46,163 nt of DNA from Sulfurospirillum sp. Lineage in GTDB: Bacteria; Campylobacterota; Campylobacteria; Campylobacterales; Sulfurospirillaceae. A model generated the notes under the pieces. That model was given only the letters and a program-made list of their open reading frames with translations, ran no database searches and had not been told where the DNA came from. A program made the position numbers and the translations under genes. Location: the NCBI GenBank assembly GCA_014859685.1, contig JACUTU010000011.1, positions 1 through 46,163 on the forward strand. Reading direction: 5' to 3'. Below, piece by piece: positions 8,548-17,385 of this stretch (positions within the stretch are counted from its first letter, which is position 1; each line of letters opens with the position of its first letter).

Positions 8548-9420
8548 CTAAAACTGTTCAATTAACCGCTTAAAAAAGCTTCCAAAACCCCTGTGTATGT
8601 CATCTTTAAGCACTTTTCGTTCCAATCTAAAGATGAGATTATTAACAATTTTTTTAAGTTCAAGTGTACATGTAGCGCTTGGCGCGTCATCACTGAAGAG
8701 TGTTCTTTGCTTGATACTTTTTGCTATAAGTTTATCATTTGATAAATTTCCTAGATAATTTAATTCCAAATTCTCAATGTTGGCCGTTGCTACTTTGGCT
8801 ATTTTTTCGTAAATGAGTTCCGCTTCTTTCTCGCTTCTTGTCATATTTAAAATGAGATGAATAGTGGATTTTACTTTGCTTGTGATTTTGATCGTAGCAT
8901 ACGCATCTGTGATCGCTGCTGGATCTGGAACAGTCACTACAACAACTTCATCTGCTGCTTCTAAAAAGAGTTGTGTATGCCCACCGATGCCAGCACCTGT
9001 GTCGATGATCATAAAATCAAGCCCATCAAGTACTTGTGTTTCTTCAAAAAATCTTTCATATAAAAACTGGTCATTGAATTTTAAGATTTCATCACCACTT
9101 TCACCGGGAATAAGGATAAGATTTTTTTTAATTTGTATGATGATATCAGAAAGCGAGCATTCACCTTTGAGTACATGTAAGATATTTTTATCGATTCTAG
9201 CATTAAGAATAACATCGAGATTTGCTAGTCCAATATCTGCATCAAATAAGCCTACTTTATAGCCATTTTTGGATAAAATATTTGCCATATTGGCACTAAT
9301 GGTGCTTTTGCCGACACCACCTTTGCCACTTGTGACGGCTATAAACTTGGTTTGTCTTTTTTTTGTATTGGGAGTTTTATCTTTTACAAGTTCTTGTAAT
9401 TTATTTGCTTGGTTTTGCAT
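8548..9420 (-). CDS. flhG: Flagellar number regulator FlhG (MinD/ParA ATPase)
   Basis: Partner of FlhF that limits polar flagellar number, about 290 residues. The deviant Walker A VTSGKGGVGKSTISANMA is near residue 27, and DADIGLANLDV and MIIDTGAGIGG are the switch motifs. I choose ATG 9420 (MQNQANK), because GGAGG precedes it by eight bases; an earlier in-frame ATG at 9444 lacks such a site. The start lies inside the flhF 3' end (20-base overlap), so the two are coupled. The C-terminal end is basic (ERKVLKDDIHRGFGSFFKRL), suited to membrane contact. Confidence 0.94.
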   Translation of the reverse strand: MQNQANKLQELVKDKTPNTKKRQTKFIAVTSGKGGVGKSTISANMANILSKNGYKVGLFDADIGLANLDVILNARIDKNILHVLKGECSLSDIIIQIKKNLILIPGESGDEILKFNDQFLYERFFEETQVLDGLDFMIIDTGAGIGGHTQLFLEAADEVVVVTVPDPAAITDAYATIKITSKVKSTIHLILNMTRSEKEAELIYEKIAKVATANIENLELNYLGNLSNDKLIAKSIKQRTLFSDDAPSATCTLELKKIVNNLIFRLERKVLKDDIHRGFGSFFKRLIEQF

Positions 9421-10675
9421 TTCGCTCCCTCCTTTTAAAGCCATCTAGCATACACTCAACTAAAAAATCACTATTGGCAACCACGAGATCATCTGGCACT
9501 TCTTGTCCTATAGAAAAGTAGCTTACCGGTTTATCTACATCATAAATGAGCGAGAAAACCGTTCCAAAAACTTTTGTTTCATCAAATTTTGTAAAGATGA
9601 AAGTGTCTATGTCTAAAAAGGAAAAATTTTCATAGATATCTTTGAGATCTTCAAGTTTGCTTCCTGCTGAGAGAACTAGGTTTACATCGATTTGATAATC
9701 ACTGTTTTTGATAAAATAATCTAATTTTGTGAGCTTTTCTTTATCGTATTGACTACTGCCAACCGTGTCTATGAGGATGAGATCACAATGACTCAGCGAA
9801 CGCAAGGCGGCATTAAAATCTTGCGGGTCTACAACATCTTCTATCGGCAAGCGCATCATTTTTGCATACTGAAATAACTGCTCCACGGCTCCAATGCGGT
9901 AAGTATCGAGAGTGATAATCCCAACTTTTTCTCTTTTTTCTTTCAAATAAGAGTAGCGAGCTGCAAGTTTTGCTATGGTTGTAGTTTTGCCAACCCCTGT
10001 TGGACCTACAAACATCATCAATCTTTTAGAACCTTTCTGCACTTCTATCTCTCGTCGCACTGGCACCATCTTGCGTAACAATACTTGAAAATAGCGTTTG
10101 ATAGTTTCAGAATTTTCACGCATCTTGCTAGGCATATGTTCAAGCGTGAGTTTCATAATGTTTTCGAGATGGTCGCTTCCCATGCCACTTGTGCGTGCGA
10201 GTTTGTAAATCTGTGAAAATTCAGGCGGAATGGCTAAGTTATTTCGCAAAGGTGCTTTTTCTTCCCAAAACATCTCTTGAATGAGTTTAATTTTATCAGC
10301 AAGTTTTGAAATCTCAAATTTTATATCCGCTCCATCATCATTGGTGGGCGTTTTTTCTTCTATGCTAATAGGAGCGTTTTTTCGTCTTAGCAATGGCGAT
10401 TCTGTGACTTTTGCAATGTCAGATATTTGTTTGGCAGCTTGTGAGATATTGACAAGGACATCCTCTTTGTTGCTCATCGTATCCCTGCGTAGCAACTCTT
10501 TTTTTACAACTTTTTTATCTTCAACTGCCACGACTATCTCATAGAGTGCCGGTGTATTGATCGTCTTTTTTTTAAGCTCTTTGGTGCTGATTACAAGTGC
10601 ATCTTCGCCACAAGCTTCTTGAGCTTTTCGCAATGCTTGCGCTGGAGTTGCGGCACTAAAAGTAAGAAACTTCAC
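9401..10675 (-). CDS. flhF: Flagellar biosynthesis GTPase FlhF
   Basis: SRP-type GTPase that sets the flagellar pole, 424 residues. The N-terminal B region starts KFLTFSAATPAQALRKAQ. The NG domain has G1 VGPTGVGKTTTIAKLAARY near 225, IDTVGSSQYD as G3 and FTKFDET as G4. Start is GTG directly after the folK stop (TAG-GTG), with AGGAGGAAG upstream. Its 3' end carries the ribosome binding site of flhG. Confidence 0.96.
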   Translation of the reverse strand: MKFLTFSAATPAQALRKAQEACGEDALVISTKELKKKTINTPALYEIVVAVEDKKVVKKELLRRDTMSNKEDVLVNISQAAKQISDIAKVTESPLLRRKNAPISIEEKTPTNDDGADIKFEISKLADKIKLIQEMFWEEKAPLRNNLAIPPEFSQIYKLARTSGMGSDHLENIMKLTLEHMPSKMRENSETIKRYFQVLLRKMVPVRREIEVQKGSKRLMMFVGPTGVGKTTTIAKLAARYSYLKEKREKVGIITLDTYRIGAVEQLFQYAKMMRLPIEDVVDPQDFNAALRSLSHCDLILIDTVGSSQYDKEKLTKLDYFIKNSDYQIDVNLVLSAGSKLEDLKDIYENFSFLDIDTFIFTKFDETKVFGTVFSLIYDVDKPVSYFSIGQEVPDDLVVANSDFLVECMLDGFKRRERNAKPSK

Positions 10676-11152
10676 CTAAATCTTCCTCCTAAAATTGTGT
10701 AAACTTGCCATCGGGATGATAACAGAATCCCTTTTTTGCCAATGTGGATGAGGGATGATAAGTTTTTTATGTCTGTAACATACATCATCAAAAAATATTA
10801 TATCCAAATCAAGCGTTCTTGGGGCATTTTTAAAACTTCTGCGTCTTTTAAAAATTTTTTCTACATGTAAGAGAAATTTTAAAAGCTCCCTTGGTGCAAA
10901 AGTTGTTTGCAATACAAGAACTGCATTGTAAAAATCATTTTGATCTGCAAATCCAAAAGGCGGATTTTGTAAGATAAAAGAACTTTCTTTGATCCACACT
11001 TGTGGATGTTTTTGTAAGGTGTAGTATACACGCTCAAATCGTTTCAAAACATTTCCCACATTGCCACCTATTCCCACCAATGCGGTATGTTTAAAATGGC
11101 TTTTTGTTGTGTTTATCTGAGGAAAGTGAACTTGCTTGTGGATCTTTAGCAT
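10676..11152 (-). CDS. folK: 2-amino-4-hydroxy-6-hydroxymethyldihydropteridine pyrophosphokinase
   Basis: Folate-pathway HPPK, 158 residues. The family signature is clear: ALVGIGGNVGN near 24, FYNAVLVL, and the metal-binding APRTLDLDIIFF near 112, followed by IIPHPHWQKRDSVIIPM. It starts seven bases inside the 3' end of the M24 peptidase gene and is followed at once by flhF. The folK-flhF junction is conserved in Campylobacter. Confidence 0.95.
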   Translation of the reverse strand: MLKIHKQVHFPQINTTKSHFKHTALVGIGGNVGNVLKRFERVYYTLQKHPQVWIKESSFILQNPPFGFADQNDFYNAVLVLQTTFAPRELLKFLLHVEKIFKRRRSFKNAPRTLDLDIIFFDDVCYRHKKLIIPHPHWQKRDSVIIPMASLHNFRRKI

Positions 11153-12183
11153 GACCCTAATATCTGGGCTCCATTATTACTTAAAACAACAGTATCTTCG
11201 ATGCGTACCCCAAATTCTCCACCGAGATAAATTCCTGGCTCAATTGTAAAAACCATTCCTTCTTGTAGGAGTGTTTCGCTTCTTGCTCCGATAACTGGCA
11301 GTTCGTGGATATCAAGTCCTACACCATGTCCTGTGGAGTGGATAAAATATGCACCATAACCAGCCTTGTCGATCACTTCTCTACATGCTAGATCTACTTC
11401 ATATGCCCTAATGCCGGCTTTTGCTTTTTTAATGCCAGCTTCCTGTGCTTTTCGCACGGTATCATAAATTTTTTGCTGCGTTGCATTTGTGAAAGTTTGT
11501 GCTTTTTCAAAATTAATTTCGGGTGTAAATTGGCTTGTTCTTGTGCGATCTGAGCAGTAGCGTTGGTACTTGATGCCAGCATCAAATAGCACAAGTTCAT
11601 TCTGAACCAAACAATCACTCGTCGGTAATGCATGTGGTTTGGCAGCATTTTTTCCAAGTGCTACGATGGGGGAAAAGCTGAGCGCAAAAGCACCTTGATC
11701 CCGTAAGAGAAATTCCGCTTCAAAATGCAGTCTCTCCTCGCTTAAATCTCTGCCTTCTTGTGCTAAAAATGCAGCAAAACGATCAAAGGCTTTAGCCCCA
11801 AAATACGCAGCTTTGTCCAAAATTTCAATCTCTTGTGCTGTTTTTATGATTCTTTTTTCCATCGAGAGATTTGCCATCTGGGTAAATGTAATGTCCTCAA
11901 GCCCTAAGCGCATTTTTTCATATGCTTGCAAACTCCACTCATTTGGATTAAAAAAGATTTCTTGTATCTTTGCATTTGCGATAGTCTCGCGAACGCTAAC
12001 AAAAAGATCTCGTCTGTCCCCCTCGATCACCTGTGCATTTTTTACATACTCTAGCGCCTCATTTGTGTATCTTGCATCTGTTATGAAAAACGCTTCACTG
12101 CCAAAGCGAAGATATACCGCATTGTCGCAAGAAAAACCGCATTCATAGTAGAGGGCATTTTCATCTTTGAGTATGTAATTCAT
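11146..12183 (-). CDS. M24 family aminopeptidase (Xaa-Pro type)
   Basis: Cytosolic metallopeptidase of the pita-bread fold, 345 residues. A creatinase-like N-terminal domain is followed by metal ligands in the expected order: LFDAGIKYQRYCSDRTRT (two Asp) near 200, HSTGHGVGLDIHELP near 283, TIEPGIYL and GVRIEDTVV. This composition fits PepP/PepQ; I cannot decide between aminopeptidase and prolidase by eye. Translationally close to aroQ upstream and folK downstream. In Campylobacter jejuni this gene is, as I recall, not in the aroQ-folK operon. Confidence 0.9.
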   Translation of the reverse strand: MNYILKDENALYYECGFSCDNAVYLRFGSEAFFITDARYTNEALEYVKNAQVIEGDRRDLFVSVRETIANAKIQEIFFNPNEWSLQAYEKMRLGLEDITFTQMANLSMEKRIIKTAQEIEILDKAAYFGAKAFDRFAAFLAQEGRDLSEERLHFEAEFLLRDQGAFALSFSPIVALGKNAAKPHALPTSDCLVQNELVLFDAGIKYQRYCSDRTRTSQFTPEINFEKAQTFTNATQQKIYDTVRKAQEAGIKKAKAGIRAYEVDLACREVIDKAGYGAYFIHSTGHGVGLDIHELPVIGARSETLLQEGMVFTIEPGIYLGGEFGVRIEDTVVLSNNGAQILGSC

Positions 12184-12187
12184 CGCA

Positions 12188-12667
12188 TTAGGCTTTTTTT
12201 GACTCAGCTTCTTGAGCGGCTTTTATTGCTGTTATTTCACCTAAAATTTGAGACATAGAGATCATAGCTAGATGATAGCCAAATGGTCCAAAACCACTGA
12301 TAAGCCCTGTGCAAACGGCTGCTGTAATAGATTTTTGGCGAAACTCTTCTCGTCTGTAAATGTTGCTGATATGTACTTCAACAACAGGCATAGAAACCGC
12401 ACTGATAGCATCGCGAATAGCTATAGAAGTATGAGAATAGGCTGCTGGATTGATGATGATACCATCTGCTTCACCCAAACATTCTTGGATGCGATCCACG
12501 ATTTCACCCTCAAGGTTTGATTGGAAAAATTCGATTTCGATATTGTTTTGTTTCGCAACTGCTTGCATTTGTGCGTGGATCTCTTCTAATTTCATAGGCC
12601 CATAGATATTTTGTTCTCTATGCCCTAACATATTGAGATTTGGACCTTGAATAACAACTATTTTCAT
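12188..12667 (-). CDS. aroQ: 3-dehydroquinate dehydratase, type II
   Basis: Shikimate-pathway enzyme, about 159 residues. [16 protein letters not shown] includes the catalytic Tyr; [15 protein letters not shown] and [16 protein letters not shown] give the substrate-binding Asn and catalytic His. I use ATG 12667 ([10 protein letters not shown]), which follows AAGGATG; an in-frame ATG eight codons earlier has no ribosome binding site and adds non-family sequence. First gene of the long flagellar operon. Confidence 0.95.
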   Translation of the reverse strand: MKIVVIQGPNLNMLGHREQNIYGPMKLEEIHAQMQAVAKQNNIEIEFFQSNLEGEIVDRIQECLGEADGIIINPAAYSHTSIAIRDAISAVSMPVVEVHISNIYRREEFRQKSITAAVCTGLISGFGPFGYHLAMISMSQILGEITAIKAAQEAESKKA

Positions 12668-12693
12668 AAACATCCTTTGTGTAAAATTCAATT

Positions 12694-12702
12694 ATTATAC
12701 CA
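12694..12702 (-). promoter_or_regulatory. Extended -10 promoter of the aroQ-fliY operon
   Basis: On the minus strand TGGTATAAT, a perfect extended -10, lies 27 bases before the aroQ start. The -35 region is AT-rich without a consensus hexamer, as is usual in this phylum. Confidence 0.6.
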
Positions 12703-12841
12703 ACACTTAGCATAATTTAAATTTACACAAAGGTTTCTTAGGAAACAAATCGAAATAAGGCTTTTCGTGGAGCTATTGTTCACTTCACAACAAAGCTTTT
12801 AAGAAATTTATTTGGGAATTGAGTTTTCAAAAGATTTATTA

Positions 12842-12943
12842 ACTGATGTTACCCACTAAAACTCCCTAAAGCTACGAAAAGGGTACTTTTTGAGAAAATG
12901 AGAGGTATTTACGAACTTTTTTACAAAAGTGCGTAAGGTCAGT
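12842..12943 (+). mobile_element. 102-bp miniature inverted-repeat element
   Basis: Ends are ACTGATGTTACCCAC and, inverted, ACTGACCTTACGCAC (12 of 15 identical). It is flanked by exact 5-bp direct repeats TATTA (12837-12841 and 12944-12948). The interior holds GCTACGAAAAGGGTAC and GAGAAAATGAGAGGTATTT, both shared with copies at 14352, 37816 and 41811. It has no coding capacity. The right target duplication overlaps the stop codon of the methyltransferase. Confidence 0.85.
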
Positions 12944-12945
12944 TA

Positions 12946-13950
12946 TTAATTCTTTTGTAATATATGCAGATACTCGCAAGTGGAGTCTGCTTTGTGGTTT
13001 CTGTTCGCAGTCTTGTCTGCTTTAAACCTCTGATACTCTTTCGTTTTCAAATCATATTTACCGTACTTTGACATGATATTTTTAACATCATCTTCACTCA
13101 TAAGCCCCTCGTTGTTATAACTCAAAAAGATATATTTGAAGTTCGCATTTTTGATAAGCTCTTCAAAGCTATGTGCAACTTCATTTTTTTTGCAATAACT
13201 AGAGCGATTATACTCTCTAAGTCCAGTTTTGCCTTTTGGAACAAACTCATCATAAATTGCGATAGTATTTAAAATATGGTAGTTCGCACTATATTGTCTT
13301 TGGTTGTAGGGTGGATCAAGATACAAAATGTCCCCCTCAATCTTTTTTATCAACTCATTGCTGTCGCTCTTATAGACCTCATGAGAGTTATCGTTAAGCT
13401 CGAAATATGCAGGCTCCAAAACAAGCTCTTTTTGTGCCGATTTTTTAAGATGCTTTAGAAATGCTCCGTAAACCGAAGCTGTGTTTGCAACTTTATCGGC
13501 ACTCTCCAAAAGTGAAGCCAGCAGAAAATAGTACATGCTGTCGTCTATCTTTTTGCATTCCCCCCACTCTTTTAGCTTTGTTCTCATCATATCTATTTTT
13601 TTACCGTTAATATCGCTAAAATATTGTCGCCCGCTCCCACTACCCATGCAGTAATGATTGTAGATAAAACCACTGTCTATAAGTGCTAAAGAGTTTAGCT
13701 CTTCTATAAAATCTTCTTTATTTTTTATCTCTTTATGATTTTGGATATAGTTTTTGTTAAGTACATAGCTATAATCTTCCAGATCATTACTGATAACTTT
13801 TTTGACATCTTTTTTAAAAATCCGCCCGACAATCCCCGTCCCCGCAAAAATATCGCAAAATACCTTCTGGGATAAATCATCCCCTACAACATCTATAATT
13901 CCTTCTTTTAAAAACGATGCTAATTTGAGTTTTGAGCCGATGTAGTTCAT
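12946..13950 (-). CDS. D12-class adenine-specific DNA methyltransferase
   Basis: N6-adenine methylase of 334 residues. The N-terminal NYIGSKLKL and motif I DIFAGTGIVG (residue 33) form the SAM site; motif IV LDPPYNQRQY is at 211-220. The order of motifs fits the Dam/D12 (alpha) class. The recognition sequence is unknown. No intact restriction endonuclease gene adjoins it, so it may be an orphan or the survivor of a restriction-modification system. It starts next to a chimeric methylase fragment and stops at the edge of a miniature element. A decayed relative lies at 45185. Confidence 0.9.
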   Translation of the reverse strand: MNYIGSKLKLASFLKEGIIDVVGDDLSQKVFCDIFAGTGIVGRIFKKDVKKVISNDLEDYSYVLNKNYIQNHKEIKNKEDFIEELNSLALIDSGFIYNHYCMGSGSGRQYFSDINGKKIDMMRTKLKEWGECKKIDDSMYYFLLASLLESADKVANTASVYGAFLKHLKKSAQKELVLEPAYFELNDNSHEVYKSDSNELIKKIEGDILYLDPPYNQRQYSANYHILNTIAIYDEFVPKGKTGLREYNRSSYCKKNEVAHSFEELIKNANFKYIFLSYNNEGLMSEDDVKNIMSKYGKYDLKTKEYQRFKADKTANRNHKADSTCEYLHILQKN

Positions 13951-13952
13951 AA

Positions 13953-14195
13953 CTAGTTCATATCCAAAAAAGCTCTATGGCCATCAACGACTATTTTTTT
14001 ATCTGCTTCAGTTTCATTAAAAAGTTTTTGCTGTTTTTCATTAGGGATAGATTTGTACTTAACCTCTATAAGTGTTTTATTATCCGTCATAAAGTCAAGC
14101 TCTAGCACGACTTCGTTTTCTTTTGTATAGCGCCTTATAAGCTGATTTGGAATTTGTGGTATAAAATTACCATGATATATATCATTGTGTTTCAT
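13953..14195 (-). pseudogene. Chimeric fragment: DNA methylase piece joined to DUF4143-like C-terminus
   Basis: An 80-residue reading frame. Residues 1-31 (IYHGNFIPQIPNQLIRRYTK, then ENEVVL) read like the segment of a COG0863-type methylase just before its SAM motif, but the expected DPFxGSGTT does not follow. Instead residues 32-76 (ELDFMTDNKTLIEVKYK, then PNEKQQKLF) resemble the nuclease-like C-terminal end of DUF4143 ATPases. In-frame coding resemblance extends upstream of the ATG (SKPEEFIQ), with a stop about 20 codons before. I read this as a deletion fusion and a non-functional relic; a small expressed protein cannot be ruled out. Confidence 0.5.
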
Positions 14196-14351
14196 TTGTA
14201 TAAATTCCTCGGGTTTGGATATGTAAAAAAGTTGTAATAGTATAATAACCTAAATGACATTATGATTGCAAAAATTACTCCATTTATGAAAAATGTGCGA
14301 TTGTAGAGAGCTTAACAAATACTTTAGGAATGGGAAGTTCTGCATTTCATA

Positions 14352-14425
14352 TCATTTTCTCGAAAAGTACCCTATTGTAGCTTTAGTGGGTTGTAGGAAC
14401 ATTTGTCTCTACAATAAAACACAAG
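14352..14425 (-). repeat. Damaged copy of the miniature element
   Basis: TCATTTTCTCGAAAAGTACC, then GTAGCTTTAGTGGGT, then ACATTTGTCTCTAC, matches the reverse complement of the interior of the copy at 41811 and partly that at 12842. Neither terminal repeat is recognisable. With the copy at 12842 in opposite orientation it brackets the methyltransferase genes. The rest of 14196-14470 is AT-rich and shows no gene. Confidence 0.65.
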
Positions 14426-14470
14426 TTTTTTAGAAAAATCAACGCATTTATTTTAGTATGTCGCAGCAGT

Positions 14471-15196
14471 TTATAATATCGATGAGTAGTTGTATTTGAG
14501 TTGTATATTATTTCTCTTAATATACTCCAAAGTAAAATGGCTTGCATGGATAAAATAAGATTCTTTTGCGCCTATTTTATCCAAAAACATTGTAGCTTCT
14601 TCATAGTTTAGGTGATTACCGTTTGAAAAATTTGGTGCTAAACAAGCATCGATATAGCATTCATCTATGGCGTGGAGAAGCAAAAACTTCATCGATTCTT
14701 CTGATATTCCCGCACAGTCTGTTAAATAGGCTATAGTTTTATTTTTGGTTTGTATCAAATATCCCGTAGTGTTTTTGGAGTGTTTTAATCCAATTGGAGT
14801 AAATTTGAATTCATTTGCTTTGATTGGATTAAAAGGGATATTTTCCGTGAAGTTTATAGCCTTTGGATGCTTAAACAAATCTGCAAAACCATCTTTGTCT
14901 CTTGGGTGATAGCAAACTATTTTATCACTGCTATATCTTAATCTTAAAAGACCCAAGGCATGATCGGGGTGAAAATGAGTTAAAAATACAGCTGCGATTT
15001 TTTTTCCATCAAAAATAGATGCGATATCTTCTATTCCTGCATCCAGCAAGACAATTTCACCATTTTCACACTCTATATATGCACTTGTAGCTAAGTTTTT
15101 TTTATCTTTTTGCCTATATTCTTGGCAAATACTACAATCGCAATTGTGCGATGGAATACCTCCGCTATCGGCTGTACCTAGAAATTTTAATTTCAT
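14471..15196 (-). CDS. phnP: PhnP-like phosphoribosyl 1,2-cyclic phosphate phosphodiesterase
   Basis: Metallo-beta-lactamase-fold phosphodiesterase of 241 residues. [11 protein letters not shown] gives the dimetal HxHxDH motif at 74-79; an N-terminal CxCxxC (Cys 19, 21, 24) is the structural zinc site of Phn[12 protein letters not shown] and [12 protein letters not shown] closely follow the E. coli PhnP pattern as I recall it. It acts on the cyclic phosphate produced after C-P lyase. No C-P lyase genes are visible here, so its role may be general recovery of ribosyl phosphates. Its ATG overlaps the chemoreceptor stop (ATGA). A phnN-like remnant lies beyond the chemoreceptor. Confidence 0.85.
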   Translation of the reverse strand: MKLKFLGTADSGGIPSHNCDCSICQEYRQKDKKNLATSAYIECENGEIVLLDAGIEDIASIFDGKKIAAVFLTHFHPDHALGLLRLRYSSDKIVCYHPRDKDGFADLFKHPKAINFTENIPFNPIKANEFKFTPIGLKHSKNTTGYLIQTKNKTIAYLTDCAGISEESMKFLLLHAIDECYIDACLAPNFSNGNHLNYEEATMFLDKIGAKESYFIHASHFTLEYIKRNNIQLKYNYSSIL

Positions 15197-17121
15197 AATG
15201 ATTGTTGTATTTCAAATTTTTTATTTTTTAACTCTTCTGATATATTACTGCCTGTTTTTTGAATTTCCTTGGCGATTTCGAAAACTTTATTTGAAATGTC
15301 AAGATTACTTTGTGTATCTTCATTGATCTCTTTAAACGAATTATAAAGCAATGAAAGTGACTTTGATTGTAGTGAAATGTCCTTTTCTGAATCTTGAATT
15401 CCCCTCACTAAACTATCAATGTTCTCATTAATCCTCATAAGACTGTCTTGCGTTTTCTCCGCAAGAATTCTTACTTCATCAGCTACAACAGCAAATCCTC
15501 TTCCATGCTCTCCTGCGCGTGCCGCTTCGATGGCAGCATTAAGGGCCAAGAGGTTGGTTTGATCAGCAATGTCATTTATAATTTCTACAACATCTTTAAT
15601 ACCATGAGACCTTTTTGACAAATCTTTTAAATTATTAGTTGCTTCAAGAAAATTTTGATTGGCAGTTGCAATATGTGTCGCAGCATTACTTATGGCTTGC
15701 GTTTGCTTCATTGTTGTTGCTTGAAGTCTCATAACACCGTCATCTAAACTGTTAGATCTTTCAACAAGGTTGATACTTTCTCCTTTTGATTGTTGCAACA
15801 ATCTACACATCTCATCACCTAATTGATTGATACTCATTGCTACTTTACCATAAGCTTCTGGAAATCTTTTTGTAAAATCATATTTTGCATAACTCTCCAA
15901 AATATCTAAAAGCATAGGGATGCTTCTCGCAATATTATGCTCTAAGTCGTATTGAAGTTTTTTAAGTATATCTTTAAGTTCCATCAGTGATTCGGTTTTG
16001 GGTGAAGCTTCTAAGGTAGCCACCATATTGCCGTTTGCAAGTTCTAAAGCAAATATTTTTGTGTTTTCTAAAAATTCAAAATCACCTTTTATTGTCTCTT
16101 GTATCTTAGATATACTATGGTTTACTTCTTGTGCCATTTGTCCTATTTCGTCATTATTGTATATCTTTATAGAGTCAACTTCTTTTGCTTCTTTGTTTAA
16201 ATATTTAAAAAAGTTATCAAGGCTTATTTTAAATTTATTTAAAGAACTTAAAATATTTTTGAATACAAGCCCTAAAAATACCTGCACGATTATCACAAAG
16301 AAAATACTCACTAAAATGGCATAAATTGAAAGCTTTGATATTTTACTGTCGGTAAGTGCTATGCTGTTTGTATAAAAAATCTCAAGAGATTTTTCCGCAA
16401 TATTTACAGTTTCTCTCATTTTTCCCTCTAGCCCTTCCTTTGAAGTAAGTCCTAAGAGTTTATTTCCTTCAACGAGTGCTATAAAATCTTTTTTATAATC
16501 TTTGAGTGTTTCAACCAAAGGAGCATTGTCTTTGATGATAAGATTGCTTAGCTCTTCAAAAGTTTTTAAAAAATTGTCAAGATACTTTATATCTCATCTA
16601 AGCATAAAATCTTTTTCATGCCTTCTTAATTGCAACAATAGTGAGAGAGCCTTGTAGTCTTCAAGCATATTAAAACTCTCTTCAACATCGTGTACTGATT
16701 TTCGCAATAACCCATAAAGTCCATCTTTTGCATGAAGTCCAATGTTTTTTTGTTGCATGACATATTCTTGAAAAATAATATCATACTCTATGAGCTGCTT
16801 TTTAAATGTGTTAAATTCATCTGATTGAATATCATATTTAAGAGATAATGTTTCAACTTTTTGAAAAATTTGATTAAGTTGCTTCATAATTGTTTTGAAT
16901 TTTTCTAAATATTTTAAATCGAGTCGCAACATAAAATCTTTTTCTGCTCTTCTAAGTTGAAGCATATTAGCCTCAATGGAAACAATGCTTGATTTAAGTT
17001 CGCCATAATTTTTCGTATCGTTTAAAAAAATATTCACAAAAAATGATAAAACACCAAAGCCTACAAAAACCATAATCACAACGATTCGGATTTTATTTTT
17101 GATAGAAAAATTATCTAACAT
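15193..17121 (-). pseudogene. Methyl-accepting chemotaxis protein, split by an in-frame TGA
   Basis: If read through, a 642-residue chemoreceptor: TM1 at about 10-32, a long helical periplasmic sensor, TM2 at about 262-285, and a cytoplasmic domain with the hairpin tip ([19 protein letters not shown]). The sensor has two copies of one motif: LRRAEKDFMLRLDLKY (about 55) and LRRHEKDFMLR-stop-DIKY (168-179). The single TGA is codon 176 (16594-16596); comparison of the copies suggests a Leu TTA changed to TGA. Everything after the stop remains in frame. ATG 17121 has GGAG ahead and a TATAAT at 17148-17153. It could be a recent nonsense mutation, a sequencing error or read-through. Confidence 0.85.
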
Positions 17122-17173
17122 ATCTACTCCATTTTACAAATTTCAAAATTATATTCCTAACTATCTTAAATAT

Positions 17174-17323
17174 TTATTGTGCTGCAATTTTTTGCTCACT
17201 TCTTTGAATTCTTTTTAAAATTGCCTCTTCATTCTCTCTGCCTCTATCTTTAAGTCTAAGATAGAGCATCTCTTTTGGTATCCCGTAGATATTTTCATGA
17301 GGAGATAAAAAATCAACTTTCAC
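17174..17323 (-). pseudogene. Internally deleted phnN-like remnant
   Basis: A short frame, GTG at 17323 to TAA at 17174, encoding 49 residues. IYGIP near residue 12 matches the conserved YGIP of PhnN (ribose 1,5-bisphosphate phosphokinase), and YLRLKDRGRENEEAILKRIQ matches its C-terminal RLxxRGRExxExIxxR segment. In PhnN these two are about 35 residues apart; here they nearly adjoin. The N-terminal Walker A is missing. Proximity to phnP supports the reading. The remaining bases 17122-17173 and 17324-17385 hold only promoter and leader sequence. Confidence 0.45.
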
Positions 17324-17385
17324 GCATAGAATTTTTGTTGTCTTCTTATGCTACAATTCTGATTATTTTTTACAAAAGGACTTCT

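Noticed and set aside
12733-12746. Palindrome GTTTCTTAGGAAAC upstream of aroQ as operator or terminator
   Set aside because: Short, with only a two-base centre and no repeat elsewhere; nothing supports a function.
17275-17385. Upstream extension of the amidohydrolase from 17275
   Set aside because: The added residues lack family character and lie over the phnN remnant; TTG 17386 has a proper ribosome binding site.
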